DNA of 64,000 bases from Fremontodendron californicum (GCA_030761205.1 JAULJL010000003.1:34444301-34508300), one strand, 5' to 3'. Shown: positions 22,012-33,884, counted from the first letter of the stretch. Translations and numbers: made by a program. The notes: generated by a model not told the origin, from the sequence alone.

Positions 22012-22561
22012 GTGCTGAGTGTGTGGGCTAGGTGTCAGGCAAGTGGCTGTAGGGGTGGTGGAGCAGCAGAGGCGGTGGAGGGTTGCTGCCTGGGCTGGCC
22101 ATTGCAGCCTGCTGGGCCAACATGCCTAGTGGGGTGGCCTGCTGCCAGGCCCGATTGGCCTTGCTGGGCCACCTGGCCAGGCTGGTCTGCTGCCTACCTG
22201 GCAGCAAAGTCAGGCCCAATTGCAACCTCCTAACTTATTGGCCCAAACAGGGGCCCAAGAATATCATGACTACGCAAGACCCAGGCCCAATGGCTCTTTA
22301 ACCCAATTAAATCGTGGTCCATGAGATCAAAAAATAAAATAAAAGTAACAAGACCCATTGTTTTAAGCTGGTTTAGTTCAGTCGAGTTTAAACAGAGATT
22401 GCACCTTAACCTTAATTCAAAACTCGTTTGTATAGAAAGAATCATATTAATGGATCGAAGGGATTAATGCTTAAAACGTGATGACCCTATTTAGCTTTTA
22501 TCTCAACCCGAGCGTACTCCGAATAAAATTAGGTTGTTACACAAATTATCTCTATATAATT

Positions 22562-23680
22562 AAGCTACTTAGAGATGTAATAAAAAGGCTTTGACATATG
22601 ATTTTTAATTAAAAATTAATAAAACTTGCCTTTGATTTCAAATGTTAAGTTCAAATCACATCATCCTTTCCTAATATCATCTGTTTAATGAAGATAATTA
22701 TTTTATTTACAAAAAAAACAAACATTTATGATATGAGTATTAGGAAATATTATCAATTTATCATTCTATATATTAGGCTTCATATTTATCACTCTACTTG
22801 ATTTTTGTGCAATTCTATCATTTTACAATATTTTTTATTTAATTTTAATCAGTTTTGGATAAAAAGTTAACTTGATATATTCATCTAAATATTAAATGTT
22901 AATGTGATTATTTAAAAAAAAAAAAATAGTCATGGTTGATGAGTTGGAATAACGTGACAAATAAAGTAAAAAAAAATACCACCTAAATAAAAACAACCAA
23001 ATTACTATTCCTATTAATTAACACTTTTTTTTTTTACAAAAATATCAGGATTATTTTCAGGTTTTATTTGAATTTACTCTCTTTCTTAAAAATTTTAAAA
23101 ATGCATTTCTCCACATTAATTTAGTGTATTTAAAATTTTACATTGACAAAGAAAATATTATTAATGCCTTTAGTTAATGGGATATTGGGATTAAAAAAAT
23201 GGTCTTGACTGGAATAGATAATATAAATATGAGTTAACATAAAACGTATTTGGGGAAGAAAATACAAGACAACTTATTATAATTTAAACATTTTTTTAAC
23301 TAAATCAATTTGTCTTAGTTGTACTTTTTCATATTTATACTTTGGTAGGTGAAAATTAAAAAAAGAAAAAGAAAAAAAGAAATACAAATATTTTCCATGC
23401 TAGCATGACAAAATAGAAAAAAAAAAAAAATCTTGCATAGAATATTTTATTTTCATCCATAGTTAATTAGAATTGAACCAAAAAAATGTAATAAAATGAT
23501 AAAATTACAGAAAAAATAGAATGGTAAATATGAAATTCCACTGTAATAGAACGGTTAATTTAATAATTTTTCCTTTATTTTATAATAGCTTGAGTTTATC
23601 ATTCCAAAATAAAATATTTAAGTGGATTTTATGAAGTTTTCTATGAAAATTAAATCTTTTATTTTTTTCGTTAGGATTAT
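22562..23680. other. AT-rich intergenic DNA, no gene seen
   Basis: Low-complexity A/T runs without ORF, clear repeat borders or RNA gene. Confidence 0.5.
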
Positions 23681-23685
23681 CTTTC

Positions 23686-25207
23686 TGATAAACTCATAAA
23701 ATATACATTTTATGCCTTTCTATCTTTAGTTTTTGTTCTGTTTTCGATCTTTATCTTGTTTACTTATATTATGTTTTTGAATTTTAGGTACAATAAGGAG
23801 AATGAAGTCAAAAGATGTCAATAATGATGGTAAAGAACTTACAAAATCATAATCACAAGAAGGAAGAAGATTTGAGAGTCAAAAAGATCAATTTTTTAGT
23901 GCTAAGTGATCAGGTAGATTTGACCTCCGGATCTTGTTGTTAAGAAATTATTATGTTAAAGTCATTATTTGAAGAAATTTTCTTCTTGACTTTTGAATCT
24001 GACTTGAATACCTTTCCAACGATAGTTTACAAGCCTAAACAGGACAAAGGATAGTCATCCAAATCAGCCGATAAAGTGAGATATAGTGCAGTAGTCGCGA
24101 AACCGACGTCAGCAAGCAAAAACACCAAGTTAGCCCACTTGGCGCCGCGGTGCCAACCTTACTGCCTCCAAAACCGAGAAAAATTGCAAAACTCGTAAAA
24201 CTTGCCTATTTTGCACTCCTTTGACTCCTAGCTTCCTTGATCAGCAAGAAAGGGTTTTCAAGACTTTAAAGCTCTATAAATACTATTTTTTGAGCCACAA
24301 ACTATCATTATCTTTGGGAGGAGACTCAAGAATCATCATTAATTTTTTTCTTCTTCTTCTTTTCCATTCTTTTATTTTGTTTCTAATTTTATGTATATAT
24401 TATCTATGTCTATGCTAGGCTAAACTTCTCTTTGGTAAAGGGTGATTTCAAAGCCCTAGACATGTTTTGTAATTGATTTTGTGATTCTATCTATAATTAG
24501 TTTTCTATCAAAGTTGATTATGTTCTTCCATAAGAATTGTTTATGATCTTTGTCTTGATTTGTTTAGGGTGCACACTAGATAGATCTTTATAATTATCTA
24601 ATGCTAGTTTAGGAATCTTGATCCGTGTAATTGTCTTGATTTCCTATTCATAAGTGGCAATTTGTGATTAATGATTATGTTAAAGTTTTCGCTAATTGCG
24701 GAATGGAACATAACCTAAGTTAAACAATTCATGTTCATGCTTTTTTGCTTAGATCAACCTATCTTTCTCATCATAAAGCTGCTGTCAAATTAAATTTAGA
24801 GATGTTTATCCTAGGTTGTTTGATAGTTAGAGATTAAGTAGTGACATTCGTCCTGCTTAACGACGAACTAAGAAAGGATTGGGGTAACACGGGATGTTGT
24901 AATTACGGTTGTTAATTTTGATAGATACTTGATGTTGATAGGTCCAAAATTGATTCTTAATAGTGTTTAGTGGTGGAGAATGAAACCTTATCCATACTTC
25001 TCTTATATTTGATTTTCTCTTATTTATTTGCTTTTTACTTATCTTGTTTTCTTTACTTTTAATTATTGTTCTTGAATTTAAGTTTTAAACTAGTAATTTA
25101 TAAACTAAAAACCAATCTCTGTGGATTCGACCCTTGCATGCTACTTTACTATAATTGATCATATTAATTGCAAGGTTTAATAAAGATACACTCTTTTGGG
25201 TGCATCA
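23686..25207 (+). repeat. 5' LTR of the LARD-like element
   Basis: Starts TGATAAACTC and ends TGCATCA. It is homologous along its length to 28292-29839. Confidence 0.92.
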
Positions 25208-25213
25208 AGTTTT

Positions 25214-25230
25214 TGGCGCCGTTGTCGAGG
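25214..25230 (+). other. primer-binding site of the LARD-like element
   Basis: TGGCGCCGTTGTCGAGG lies seven bases after the 5' LTR end and is near-identical to the site of the first LTR element. Confidence 0.85.
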
Positions 25231-25341
25231 ATTGTTTTATTTAGTTTATTAGTTATTTGGGTTATTCTTATTTTCAATTGTAATTAATTTTATTTTTCTT
25301 GTACATACAAGTTTTTCTTTTCATATTTCAAGCAAGAAGAG

Positions 25342-26421
25342 ATGGCAGGTGCTAAAAATAAACTTCAGAACCTTCAGAACCAACTAGACAATCTCATCTC
25401 CATAGTTCAACAAGTGACCATAAGTAAGATTCAACAATCAAAGCAGTGTGGAGTGTGTTTCATGATGGATCATCCAACCAATTGGTGCCATACTATCAAA
25501 AAAATAATTTTGAACCAGCCTATGATGTGGGAGGATACCAAAGCCATCAAGGGTTCCAAGGACAACAGTATGATGCTTTCCCAAACACTTACAATGAGGG
25601 ATGGTGGAATCATACTAATTATGGCTACTCGAGAAATTATCAAGAAATAGATCCTTATGCCAATTACAATTATCCATAGAGCTTCAATCAATCATGGTCT
25701 CAAGAACCAGATCTTTTGCAGCCCCCACCTCAAAGTTCTGATACTTCTTTTGAAGACCTTGTCAATACTTTTGCTGCTAATAATTTGCAATTTCAACAGA
25801 AAATAAAGGCAAACATTCAGGAAACAAAGACAAGTCTTCAGGTAAGTATCCAGAATTTGGAAAAGCAAATGAGCCAATTGGCTAGTGGTGTGACGCGATG
25901 GGTAGAAGAAGGATCTGAGGAACTACATGAACAACTCCCTTCACAAACTATGATTGATCCAAAGGAGAATGTTAGTGCCACACAACTTGAGGATGAATCA
26001 GAAAATCCAAGGGAACCCGAGGATGAGAAAGAACTTGAGATGGATTTACTTCTTGAAGATAATGAAGCTTCAATTCCAAAGGAGAGTACTTCGGTACTTG
26101 AGGTAACGTTTAAGGTTCCAATTTTTACTAATGTTTTTTTCTCCACCTTTTCCTAGTAGATTCGCAAAGTTCAAGGAGGAGGAACATGAACAACACATGC
26201 CGAAAACCTTAAACAACTTGTTTGTGGATGTCATTCAACAAGTACCAAAATATGCTCCATTCCTCGATGAGCAATGCACTACAAATGATGATGGAATAAT
26301 GCTTGTAATGGAGAATGCATCCACTGTTGTGCAAAGAAAGCTTCCTATCAAACGCACAAATTTGGGAAGTTTCATGTATGAGCCTGACAAGCCTAAAAAG
26401 CCAAGAAGGGGTGTTGGTTAG
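25342..26421 (+). pseudogene. decayed gag C-terminal remnant
   Basis: Starts MAGAKNKLQNLQNQLDNL with a zinc-knuckle-like CGVCFMMDHPTNWCH near residue 35. The frame then shifts near 25490 into the YYQKNNFEPAYDVGGYQ frame, meets TAG at 25677, continues through SFNQSWSQEPDLL..., stops at 26154, and resumes in another frame to 26421 with FVDVIQQVPKYAPFLDEQC. That last phrase parallels the LDAIKQVPSYAKFLKDMC stretch of the first element, so the homology is clear. The gag core N-terminus and all of pol are absent. At least three breaks make this non-coding. Confidence 0.8.
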
Positions 26422-28276
26422 TTTGGACAACTTAACTCAAGTACTAATTGGGAAAGCAGCCCAATTAATGAAGAAATTACCAACCTGTCATACTCAGATT
26501 TGCTTTCTTTTTCTTTTTCTTTTTCTTTTATTATTTTTCTTTTTCTTTTTATTATTTATGTTTATTTGTTAATTGCTTGTTTAGTATTTTAGGATTATTT
26601 AGGTTGTATGAGTTTGTTTTGTTTTGAGTCTTAGTTATTTCTATTCTTATGTTATTAGTTCTTTTCTCTTACACATAATTCTTTCATTTGGTTAATAGCA
26701 TTACATTGAGGACAATGTAAAAACTAAGTGTAGGGGGGAAGGATTTAGGATTTCTTTTATTTTTGACTATTATTTTTTGAGTCTTTAATATTATTATTTT
26801 TAGTGTGTTTTAGTTCATTTTTAATACAATGATGATATATGAATTGCATAGGTCTAAATTGGTTATTAGTGAGAAGATTTTCATGAGAATTAAGCTTGAT
26901 ATTTTTTATGAGCCAATGTTGATATGATATGTTGATTGAGAAAGAAGCATGTTTAGACTTGATATTGACTTGTATAATCATCCTTGTGAGTTTTTGAGCC
27001 TATATGATTGATGCATTATACATATCAATCCAATTTCTTTCTTGAGTGCTCTTATGATTAGATGATTCTCTAGAACTTGCTTTAAACTTTTTTTAGACTA
27101 TATTGATGCATGTGATAACATGAATATGATTGAGGCAATAGGATTATAACCATGGCTAAATCAGTCGTCCCCTATTGATATTCCAATAGAACATCCCCCT
27201 AGTAAGCCAATTTGAGCCTACATTGAATAAGCTATTTCTTTGGTAACCACATCTTTTCCCTAGCCTAAATACACTTATATCTTTACCCTTGTTCTAAAGA
27301 TGGTTAAATGTTTCGAGACATATTGCAAAAACAAGGATATCTATTGAAAATTTAGGTTGGAAACAAGAGATAAGTGTGGGGAAGGAGAAAGACAAAAGTC
27401 AAGAGAAAAAGAAATGGATCATTGTCAAATACATTCCCATATTGAAAAAAAAAATTGAATCATCTCTTAAACTTCTAGTTAAAGAAAAGAAAAAGAATGT
27501 TACAAGGTTGGTTAGAATGAAGCAAAGGATCAACATGAAATATTTAGCCTATGTGATTATGTACCTCCAAGGAATATTAAGAAAGTTTTAATTGTAAAAT
27601 CTTATTTTGTCTCTAAATTCTATGAAGTCTTTGGAACCTTTGTGATATCTTTTCCTTTTTATTCTTTAACCACATTATTACCCCTTGGCCCTGTTACAAC
27701 CTTGATTAAAGATCTCTTGATTCATGAAGTTGTATGATCTAAATAGTGGAGAATAGGTGGACAAGCAAGCATATGGAAGAACTGTTTTCATGAGATTGAT
27801 TGAGGTAAATACTTTACCACTACTTTAAAGAGTGAAAATCATGAGAGTATCCCATGTAAGAAGTTGAGATTAAGTTTGAATATGCACTATTTTGATTGAA
27901 ATATGTATGTTAATATTGGCTTAACTCAAACTATTTACATTCAAGCATGATTTTTTGTGAAATTTTTTAAGTTATTGATTAGTTCATAAGACTTGTCCAA
28001 TGATTTTCTCTAATTTATATTGAAAGGATTAGTTGTAATTATTATTTTTAGTTTTAGTTTTATTTTTATTTAGTTTTATTTTTCTTATGTTTTCAATGTT
28101 TGTGGGTATCGTCCTAGTAAACCCTCATAAGACTAAACTCGTCCACTAGGGACACCTAGGGGTTTAAAAGCTTGTGTCACATGCTAAGTGCCACCATGAT
28201 TTCCTATGAAAATAGATTAGATTAGATTTTCTTATTTTATTTTTATTTTGTTTTGCTCGAGGACTAGCAAAAAGCT
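26422..28276 (+). other. non-coding interior of the LARD-like element
   Basis: A CTTTTT-rich tract (26507-26555), then the conserved hairpin ttacattg-agga-caatgtaa (26701-26720), followed by the purine tract gtgtaggggggaagg (26729-26743). The rest is AT-rich without ORFs. Confidence 0.6.
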
Positions 28277-28291
28277 AAGTGTGGGGGTATT
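28277..28291 (+). other. polypurine tract of the LARD-like element
   Basis: Aagtgtgggggtatt directly precedes the 3' LTR start (TG at 28292). Confidence 0.8.
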
Positions 28292-29839
28292 TGATAAGCT
28301 CATAAAATTTATATTTTATGCCTTTCTACCTTTAGTTTTTGTTATGTTTTCGATCTTTATCTTGTTTACTTATATTATGTTTTTGAATTTTAGGTACAAT
28401 AAGGAGAGTGAAGTCAAAAGATGTCAATAATAATGGTAAAGAGCTTACAAAATCATAATCACAAGATGGAAGAAGATTTGAGAGTAAAAAAGATCAATTT
28501 CTTAGTGCTAAGTGATCATGCAAATTTGACCTCCGGAGCTTGTTGCTAAGAAATAATCATGTTAAATTCATTATTTGAAGAAACTTTATTTTGACTTTTG
28601 AAGCTGACTTGAATACCTTTCCAACGATAGTTTACACGCCTAAATCAGACAAAGGATAGTCATCCAAATCAGCTGATGAAGTGCGAGAAATTGCAGCAGT
28701 CGCGAAACCGACGTCAGCAAGCAAAAACACCAAGTCAGCCCACTTGGCGCCGCGGCGCCAACCTTACTGCCTCCAAAATCGAGAAAAACCGCAAAACTTA
28801 TAAAACTTGCCTATTTTGCACTCCTTTGACTCCTAGCTTCCTTGATCAGCAAGAAAGAGTTTCCAAGACTTTAAAACTCTATAAATACAATCTTTTGAGC
28901 CACAAACTATCATTATCTTTGGGAGAAGACTCAAGAATCATCATTAATTTTCTTCTTCTTCTTCTTCTTCTTCTCCATTCTTTTTTTTTTTTAATTTTAT
29001 GTATATATTATCTATGCCTATGTAGGCAAAACTTCTCTTTGGTTAAAGGTGATTTCAAAGCCCTAGACATGTTTTGTAATTGATTTTGAGATTTTATCTA
29101 TAATTAGTTTTCTATCAAACTTGATTATGTTCTTCCATAAGAATTATTTATGATCTTTGTCTTGATTTGTTTAGGGTGTACACTAGATAGATCTTGATAA
29201 TTATCTAATGCTAGTTTAGGAATCTTGATCCGTGTAATTGTCTTGATTTCCTATTCATAAGTGGCAATTTATGATTAATGATTATGTTAAAGTTTTCGCT
29301 AATTGCGAAGTGGAACATAACCTAAGTTAAACAATTCATGTTCATGCTTTTTTTGCTTAGATCAACCTATCTTTCTCATCATAAAGCTGCTGTCAAATTA
29401 AATTTAGAGATGTTTATCCTAGGTTGTTTGATAGTTAGAGATTAAGTAGTGGCGTTCGTCCTGCTTAACGACGAACTAAGGAAGGATTGAGGTAACACGG
29501 GATGTTGTAATATACTGTTGTTAATTTTGATAGATAATTGATGTTGATAAGTCCGAAATTGATTCTTAATATTGTTTAGTGGTGGAGAATGAAACCTTAA
29601 AAATACTTCTTTTATATTTGATTTTATCTTATATATTTGATTTTCACTTATCTTGTTTTCTTTACTTTTAATTATTTCAAAACCCCATTTTCTTTTCTTG
29701 TTCTTGAATTTAAATTTTAAACTAGTAATTAATAAACTAAAAACCAATTTCTGTGGATTCGACCCTTGCATGCTATTTTACTATAATTGATCATATTAAT
29801 TGCAAGGTTTAATAAAGATACACTCTTTTGGGTGCATCC
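28292..29839 (+). repeat. 3' LTR of the LARD-like element
   Basis: Starts TGATAAGCTC. It ends GCATCC where the 5' copy ends GCATCA, so the terminal A has mutated. The target duplication ctttc follows. Confidence 0.9.
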
Positions 29840-29844
29840 CTTTC

Positions 29845-30380
29845 TTTAAGAATACTCTAACAATTTAATAATAAATCTCTAATTTGATGTTGTTAAATAA
29901 TTTTTTTTTTTTTAAGAAAAAGCTTTGGAAAATAATTTGTATAGCTTATCTCAAAATGGATTTGAGAAGAAATAATCTATTAAATTATATTTTATTATAC
30001 ATGTATATTAAGCTATATCATGGGAGGTATATATGTAACTCTATTTCATTACATAAATCTTATTTTATTTATCCTAAAATTTGAATTAGATATTTTCAAA
30101 AGGAAAGACCTAATAAACTATTATACTATTAGTGCATGTATAGTTATTTTGGTGTTTTTGATTAATTGGTAATTATGAAATGGATTTTTTAATATATATA
30201 TATATATATGGAAAATAAATTAAAAAAGATGAGACAAAATCCTTCCAATTAAAATGAGTCAATGAAGAATCAAAATGACTTGGAAATTTGTGAGAGATTT
30301 TTGGAACGAGGCATGTCTATCAGTCTATCCAAAATCCTAGAACAAAGACCTTTAATTTTTTCTCATTTCCCCCCTCCTAC
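29845..30380. other. AT-rich DNA upstream of the zinc-finger gene
   Basis: No gene. Contains a short (TA)n at 30192-30208. The last part is probably promoter. Confidence 0.5.
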
Positions 30381-30381
30381 A

Positions 30382-30388
30382 ATATATA
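30382..30388 (+). promoter_or_regulatory. TATA-like box before the zinc-finger gene
   Basis: Caatatatagctctctcctctctttc: an ATATATA box followed by a CT-rich leader typical of plant 5' UTRs, about 220 bases before the ATG. Confidence 0.45.
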
Positions 30389-30606
30389 GCTCTCTCCTCT
30401 CTTTCTTTTCCGCTTTCTTTGCCCTACTAACTTGATTAACACAATCCTCTTACTCCTACCGTCATACTTCCTCAAGTCTTCTAAAATCCCAATCCACAAT
30501 TTGCTTCCTTTGATCTTTATAGCATCGATCTTTTCATTTTACCTTTGGAAAAAACCAAACAAATCTTTGTATTTTTGTTGTTTTGTTTTGTTTTGCTTTC
30601 TGTGTG

Positions 30607-31680
30607 ATGGATGATCAAGCTGCTGATCAAGTGATTAGAAACATGGAAAAGGAGTCTGCTTTGAATGAAACATCAGATTCAGCACCCTCAAAGCCAAACA
30701 AACTGTTTCTCAAGCTCAAGATCTCCAAGACCTTGAAACGCTGTGGTCAGCATATCTACCTCGTTTGCAGCAAAGGGTTTACCTCAGGGAAGGCATTGGG
30801 AGGTCACATGAAGGACAGCAAGAATGGTCGCTATAGAAAGATTTCCAAGCTTCAGCCGAGAAATATTCATCGTGCCAAGGCTAAGAAATGGATCTTCAAG
30901 AATATGATATTGCCAAAAGCTACGGTTGGAGCTGTTGGTCTACCTTTTAATGATCAAGAAGGTAATGAGAAAGCCAGTTGCTGCATATGTAACAAGGATT
31001 TCAGGTCTATGAAATCTTTGTTTGGGCACATGAGGAACCATCCTGAGAGGAGTTGGAGAGGGATCAGGCCACCTCCTTCTGACAAAAACAGCTGTTGTTC
31101 GAGTGTATCCGAAAACGATGAAGCTGTAGAAGTACTTGATCAGATTAGATGTGCAACAGAAAAAGGCATGGTGTCAGGTTCTGATCTGTTAAAGTCTCTT
31201 CCCAAATGGACTAACACTGCCAAGCGATGCGGGAAATTCACCTCTGATGAGAATGAGATACCTGAGGCTGCCTATTGTCTTATGAAGCTAGCTCGAAGAG
31301 ATTCTTTTGATTTGAGTCAGTCAAGTGTTGGGTACCAAAAAAAATATCCATCAACAGATAAGCTTACGAGAGATAAAACTGGATCTTGGGGCTTGTCAAA
31401 TCAAAAGCTTCAGAGGAGAAAAAACGGAGCAATGGTAAGGAAATTGGTTGGTGAGGGGAAAGAAAAGGCTAGGTTGAAAACTGAGTCTGATCAAGAGAGA
31501 TCAGTTCCTTCGGAATGTAAACGGGGAGATTCATACTGGTTTGATGAAGAGAAAAAGATGGGGAAGTTATTAGCAAAAGAGCTCAATTGCGATAAATTTA
31601 TAGATAGGAAAACGATGGTGAGGGAAAATAAGATGAAGATGAATCATGCAGATGATAAAATCATCGAAAAGAATCGTTAG
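30607..31680 (+). CDS. diverged C2H2 zinc-finger protein (ZAT-like)
   Basis: A single-exon ORF of 357 residues from ATG 30607. The first finger (49-71) is degenerate: it keeps FTSGKALGGHM of the plant QALGGH-type family but lacks the first Cys and the final His (KDS instead of an H). The second finger (125-145) is complete: C125-x2-C128-x12-H141-x3-H145, with FRSMKSLFGHMRNH. A further family motif, EAAYCLMKLAR, follows near 222. ZAT1/4/9-type relatives normally have additional C-terminal fingers and a DLNL EAR repression motif; neither is present before the stop. Basic patches suit a nuclear protein. It is likely a decaying or neofunctionalised paralogue of a transcriptional repressor. Its expression is unknown, but a TATA-like box and CT leader are present. 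Confidence 0.75.
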   Translation: MDDQAADQVIRNMEKESALNETSDSAPSKPNKLFLKLKISKTLKRCGQHIYLVCSKGFTSGKALGGHMKDSKNGRYRKISKLQPRNIHRAKAKKWIFKNMILPKATVGAVGLPFNDQEGNEKASCCICNKDFRSMKSLFGHMRNHPERSWRGIRPPPSDKNSCCSSVSENDEAVEVLDQIRCATEKGMVSGSDLLKSLPKWTNTAKRCGKFTSDENEIPEAAYCLMKLARRDSFDLSQSSVGYQKKYPSTDKLTRDKTGSWGLSNQKLQRRKNGAMVRKLVGEGKEKARLKTESDQERSVPSECKRGDSYWFDEEKKMGKLLAKELNCDKFIDRKTMVRENKMKMNHADDKIIEKNR

Positions 31681-32025
31681 TTTGATCAATTTCAGAAGTT
31701 ACCAATGAAGCCTGACGAAGAAGAGGGTGATCCGTCGACCATGGAAGGTATATACAGAGGCAGGATCTTCCCAAGTAGCCAAACATCTGGTTTTTACCCT
31801 AAAAACCTAAAAACCCTAGTGGAGGACTATTTGAAGCTCCACTGAATGAAACAGCAGAGGGCAAACACCTGTATTCCAAAACACTATTCCCAAAAACAGC
31901 TAGTCAGGCAGTTGATCAAGATTCAAGGCAGTCAGGTTTGTTCCCCTAAGATACTAGATTTTGATCTGAATGAAGCTTACGTGGCTCTAGATGTTGAGGG
32001 CTATCTTGTCCGGATTCTTAGATGA
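31681..32025 (+). pseudogene. relic of the zinc-finger gene 3' end with an EAR-like motif
   Basis: After the TAG at 31678 the frame runs on (FDQFQKLPMKPDEEEGD...) to a stop near 31843. Another frame then gives SQVCSPKILDFDLNEAYVALD at about 31935-31995. LDFDLNEA resembles the DLNL EAR motif that closes ZAT proteins, so the ancestral gene probably extended here and was broken by stops and frameshifts. Confidence 0.5.
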
Positions 32026-32170
32026 GTGTCGAATACGGATATATTCGATACGGATATGCTCAATTATTTTTTAAGTTTTTTTTCATATATTTAAAAGATC
32101 ATATTTCATACTCATTTTTTAATATATGTCTGGACATGAGTACAAAGAACCGGGATAACATAGGTTGAGG
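32010..32170. mobile_element. decayed MITE, same family as 44381-44567
   Basis: Cttagatgagtgtcgaatacgg...ccgggataacatagg matches in order the phrases of the intron MITE (actcggacttgggtgtgagtgtcgg...gagcaacatagg). Borders are uncertain. Confidence 0.45.
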
Positions 32171-32194
32171 TTACAAGAACTTTGATCAACATGA

Positions 32195-33150
32195 TCTAAT
32201 TATTGGTAGCACACTTCTTCTTTTTTTTTTTTTTTATAATTATAATTAAAAAAAAGGGTTCTTTTAATAAAAAGATTAATATCAGAAATTAGAATATTAG
32301 AACTTTTGTATTTTTTTTAGCTTTTACTATGGTTAGTTCACAAAAATTTTGGATCCTAAAACATTTTGGAAAAAAAAAAATTGAAAAGATAAATTAATAT
32401 AAACATAAAAATGATATATTTTAAATCAAATACTTAATTCAGTTGGTTCATACGATTTTCTTTATATAAAAAAATATGTTTTCTTTAATTTTAATTGAAT
32501 ATCTAAAATTAATTTCAGGGTTTCAGGTAGCGTTTGCTTTTTATAATTAATTTCCATGAATTTTTTAGTTTTATAAACTTTTGTTTACTTTTATTTACAT
32601 AATATAATGGTTATTTGCATAATATAAGAGTTATATATATTAACTAATTATTGCAATTTAGCATAAGTTTTAAGATTGAAATAATCTGTCCTTATATGTT
32701 CCTGATTGCAAGAATGTTGGTTTAATGATAATAAACTGAATGATAATTTATGATTAAACTGTGATCATTATTGCTAAACTTTGATATGATCTAATTATTG
32801 GTCGTATTTCTTTTTTATTATAATTATAATTCAAAGAAAAGGGATCCTTTACTAAAAAGATTAATATCAGAAATTAGAATATTGGAACTTTTGTAATTCT
32901 TCTCTGACCTTTACTATTGTCAGTTCCCAAAAATTTTGGATCCTAAAACATTAAAAAAAAAAAAAATTAATATAAACAAAAAATAATATATTTTGAATGC
33001 AAAACTTAGTTCAGTTAGTTCATATAATTATGATATATATATCTAATAGGTTTGGATTCGAATCTCAACATCTGCAATTCCTTTTTTATTCTTAGGTTGC
33101 GACTTTTTTTATACTAAAATATGATATATTTTCTTTAATTCTAATTGAAT
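32195..33150. repeat. tandem duplication of an AT-rich block, about 590-bp period
   Basis: Aaaagattaatatcagaaat and aattttggatcctaaaacatt occur near 32.26-32.37 and again at 32.85-32.96 kb, with flanking similarity to about 32.56 and 33.15 kb. The right copy keeps a segment with a B-box-like sequence that the left copy lacks. Confidence 0.75.
33005..33078 (+). mobile_element. tRNA-derived SINE-like fragment
   Basis: Cttagttcagttagttca resembles a pol III A box, and ttggattcgaatctc a B box, about 35 bases apart. A degenerate second A box lies at 32431. No tail or target duplication was found. Confidence 0.4.
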
Positions 33151-33469
33151 ATCTAAAATAATTTAGGATAATAGCTAGAAGTATAATTTATCATAATATA
33201 TATATGTATGGTTAAAATTCTAGTTATACTAATTTTACTTAATTAATTTTTGTGGTTATTATTTTTTTTTATAATTAAGTTTGATAAATCAAATAAATGT
33301 TCTCTCTACTTAATTTGTTTAATTTGTTTTGTCATGTCTTAATTTGCATTAATAAGTTAGGGATATTAACGACATGTGAAATGAAGTTATTTATTCAACT
33401 AAAAGATTCCTCCAAATTAATTAAGAAATTATTTTGTTTTTGTTTCATTTTCATGTTTTCTCTTCACAT

Positions 33470-33735
33470 TGTGATGTCTTGACTTTTTCATATCTAATAT
33501 ATATAATTTTAACTACATAATTTTTTTTGATGCTGACACGTGTTTATTGTTCTGGTGCCGACACCTATCGTTTTTTGGGAAAGAAAAAAAAATAGGAAAA
33601 AGCTCTTCACATGGGGATAACTTGACTTTTTCATATTTAATATATATAATTTTAACTACACAAAGTTTTTTGATGCTGTCACGTGTTCATTGTTCTGGTG
33701 CCGACACCTATCATTTTTTTGGGAAAGAAAGAAAA
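33470..33735. repeat. tandem duplication, about 140-bp period
   Basis: Ttctggtgccgacacctatc and cttgactttttcatat occur in both halves (33.47-33.59 and 33.61-33.73 kb). An A-rich purine tract follows to 33.88 kb. Confidence 0.8.
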
Positions 33736-33884
33736 AAAGATAGGAAAGAGAAAAAGGGAAGAAAGAAAAAAAAAATCTGGAGCCGAACATGGCTTTTTTT
33801 AAGAAAAGAAAAAAAAAAGCAAAAGCAAAGAAAAAGAAAAAGGAAAGAAAAAAAAAGAATTGAAATGACAGAAAAAAAAAAGAG

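Larger units (their letters stand above)
18443..22543. mobile_element. 4.1-kb insertion between perfect 18-bp direct repeats
   Basis: The 18-mer aattatctctatataatt stands at 18425-18442 and again at 22544-22561, each abutting the insert. The insert begins tttttggg and ends gttgttacac. Phrases such as ggggaaggattagcatcccc, a TATA box at 19907 and aataaaattagg near the right end recall long LTRs of gypsy elements read on the plus strand. An 18-bp duplication and a T-run at the left edge instead fit target-primed (LINE-type) insertion on the minus strand. No long ORF is present. Without the nested hAT it would be about 2.7 kb. Confidence 0.6.
23681..29844 (+). mobile_element. complete non-autonomous LTR retrotransposon (LARD-like), related to the element at 1-9174
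   Basis: Element proper 23686-29839, flanked by the 5-bp duplication ctttc (23681-23685, 29840-29844). It has LTRs of 1522 and 1548 bp, a TGGCGCCGTTGTC primer site and a gtgggggtatt polypurine tract. The 3.1-kb interior has only a decayed gag remnant and no protease, RT or integrase. Its LTR ends (TGATAA...GCATCA), primer site and internal hairpin match those of the first element, so both belong to one lineage. The LTRs differ at many sites, so it is older. Confidence 0.92.

Noticed and set aside
22012..22301. GC-rich short ORFs of about 70 codons
   Set aside because: They come from a gggctggcc-type low-complexity patch; open in several frames at once, so not informative.
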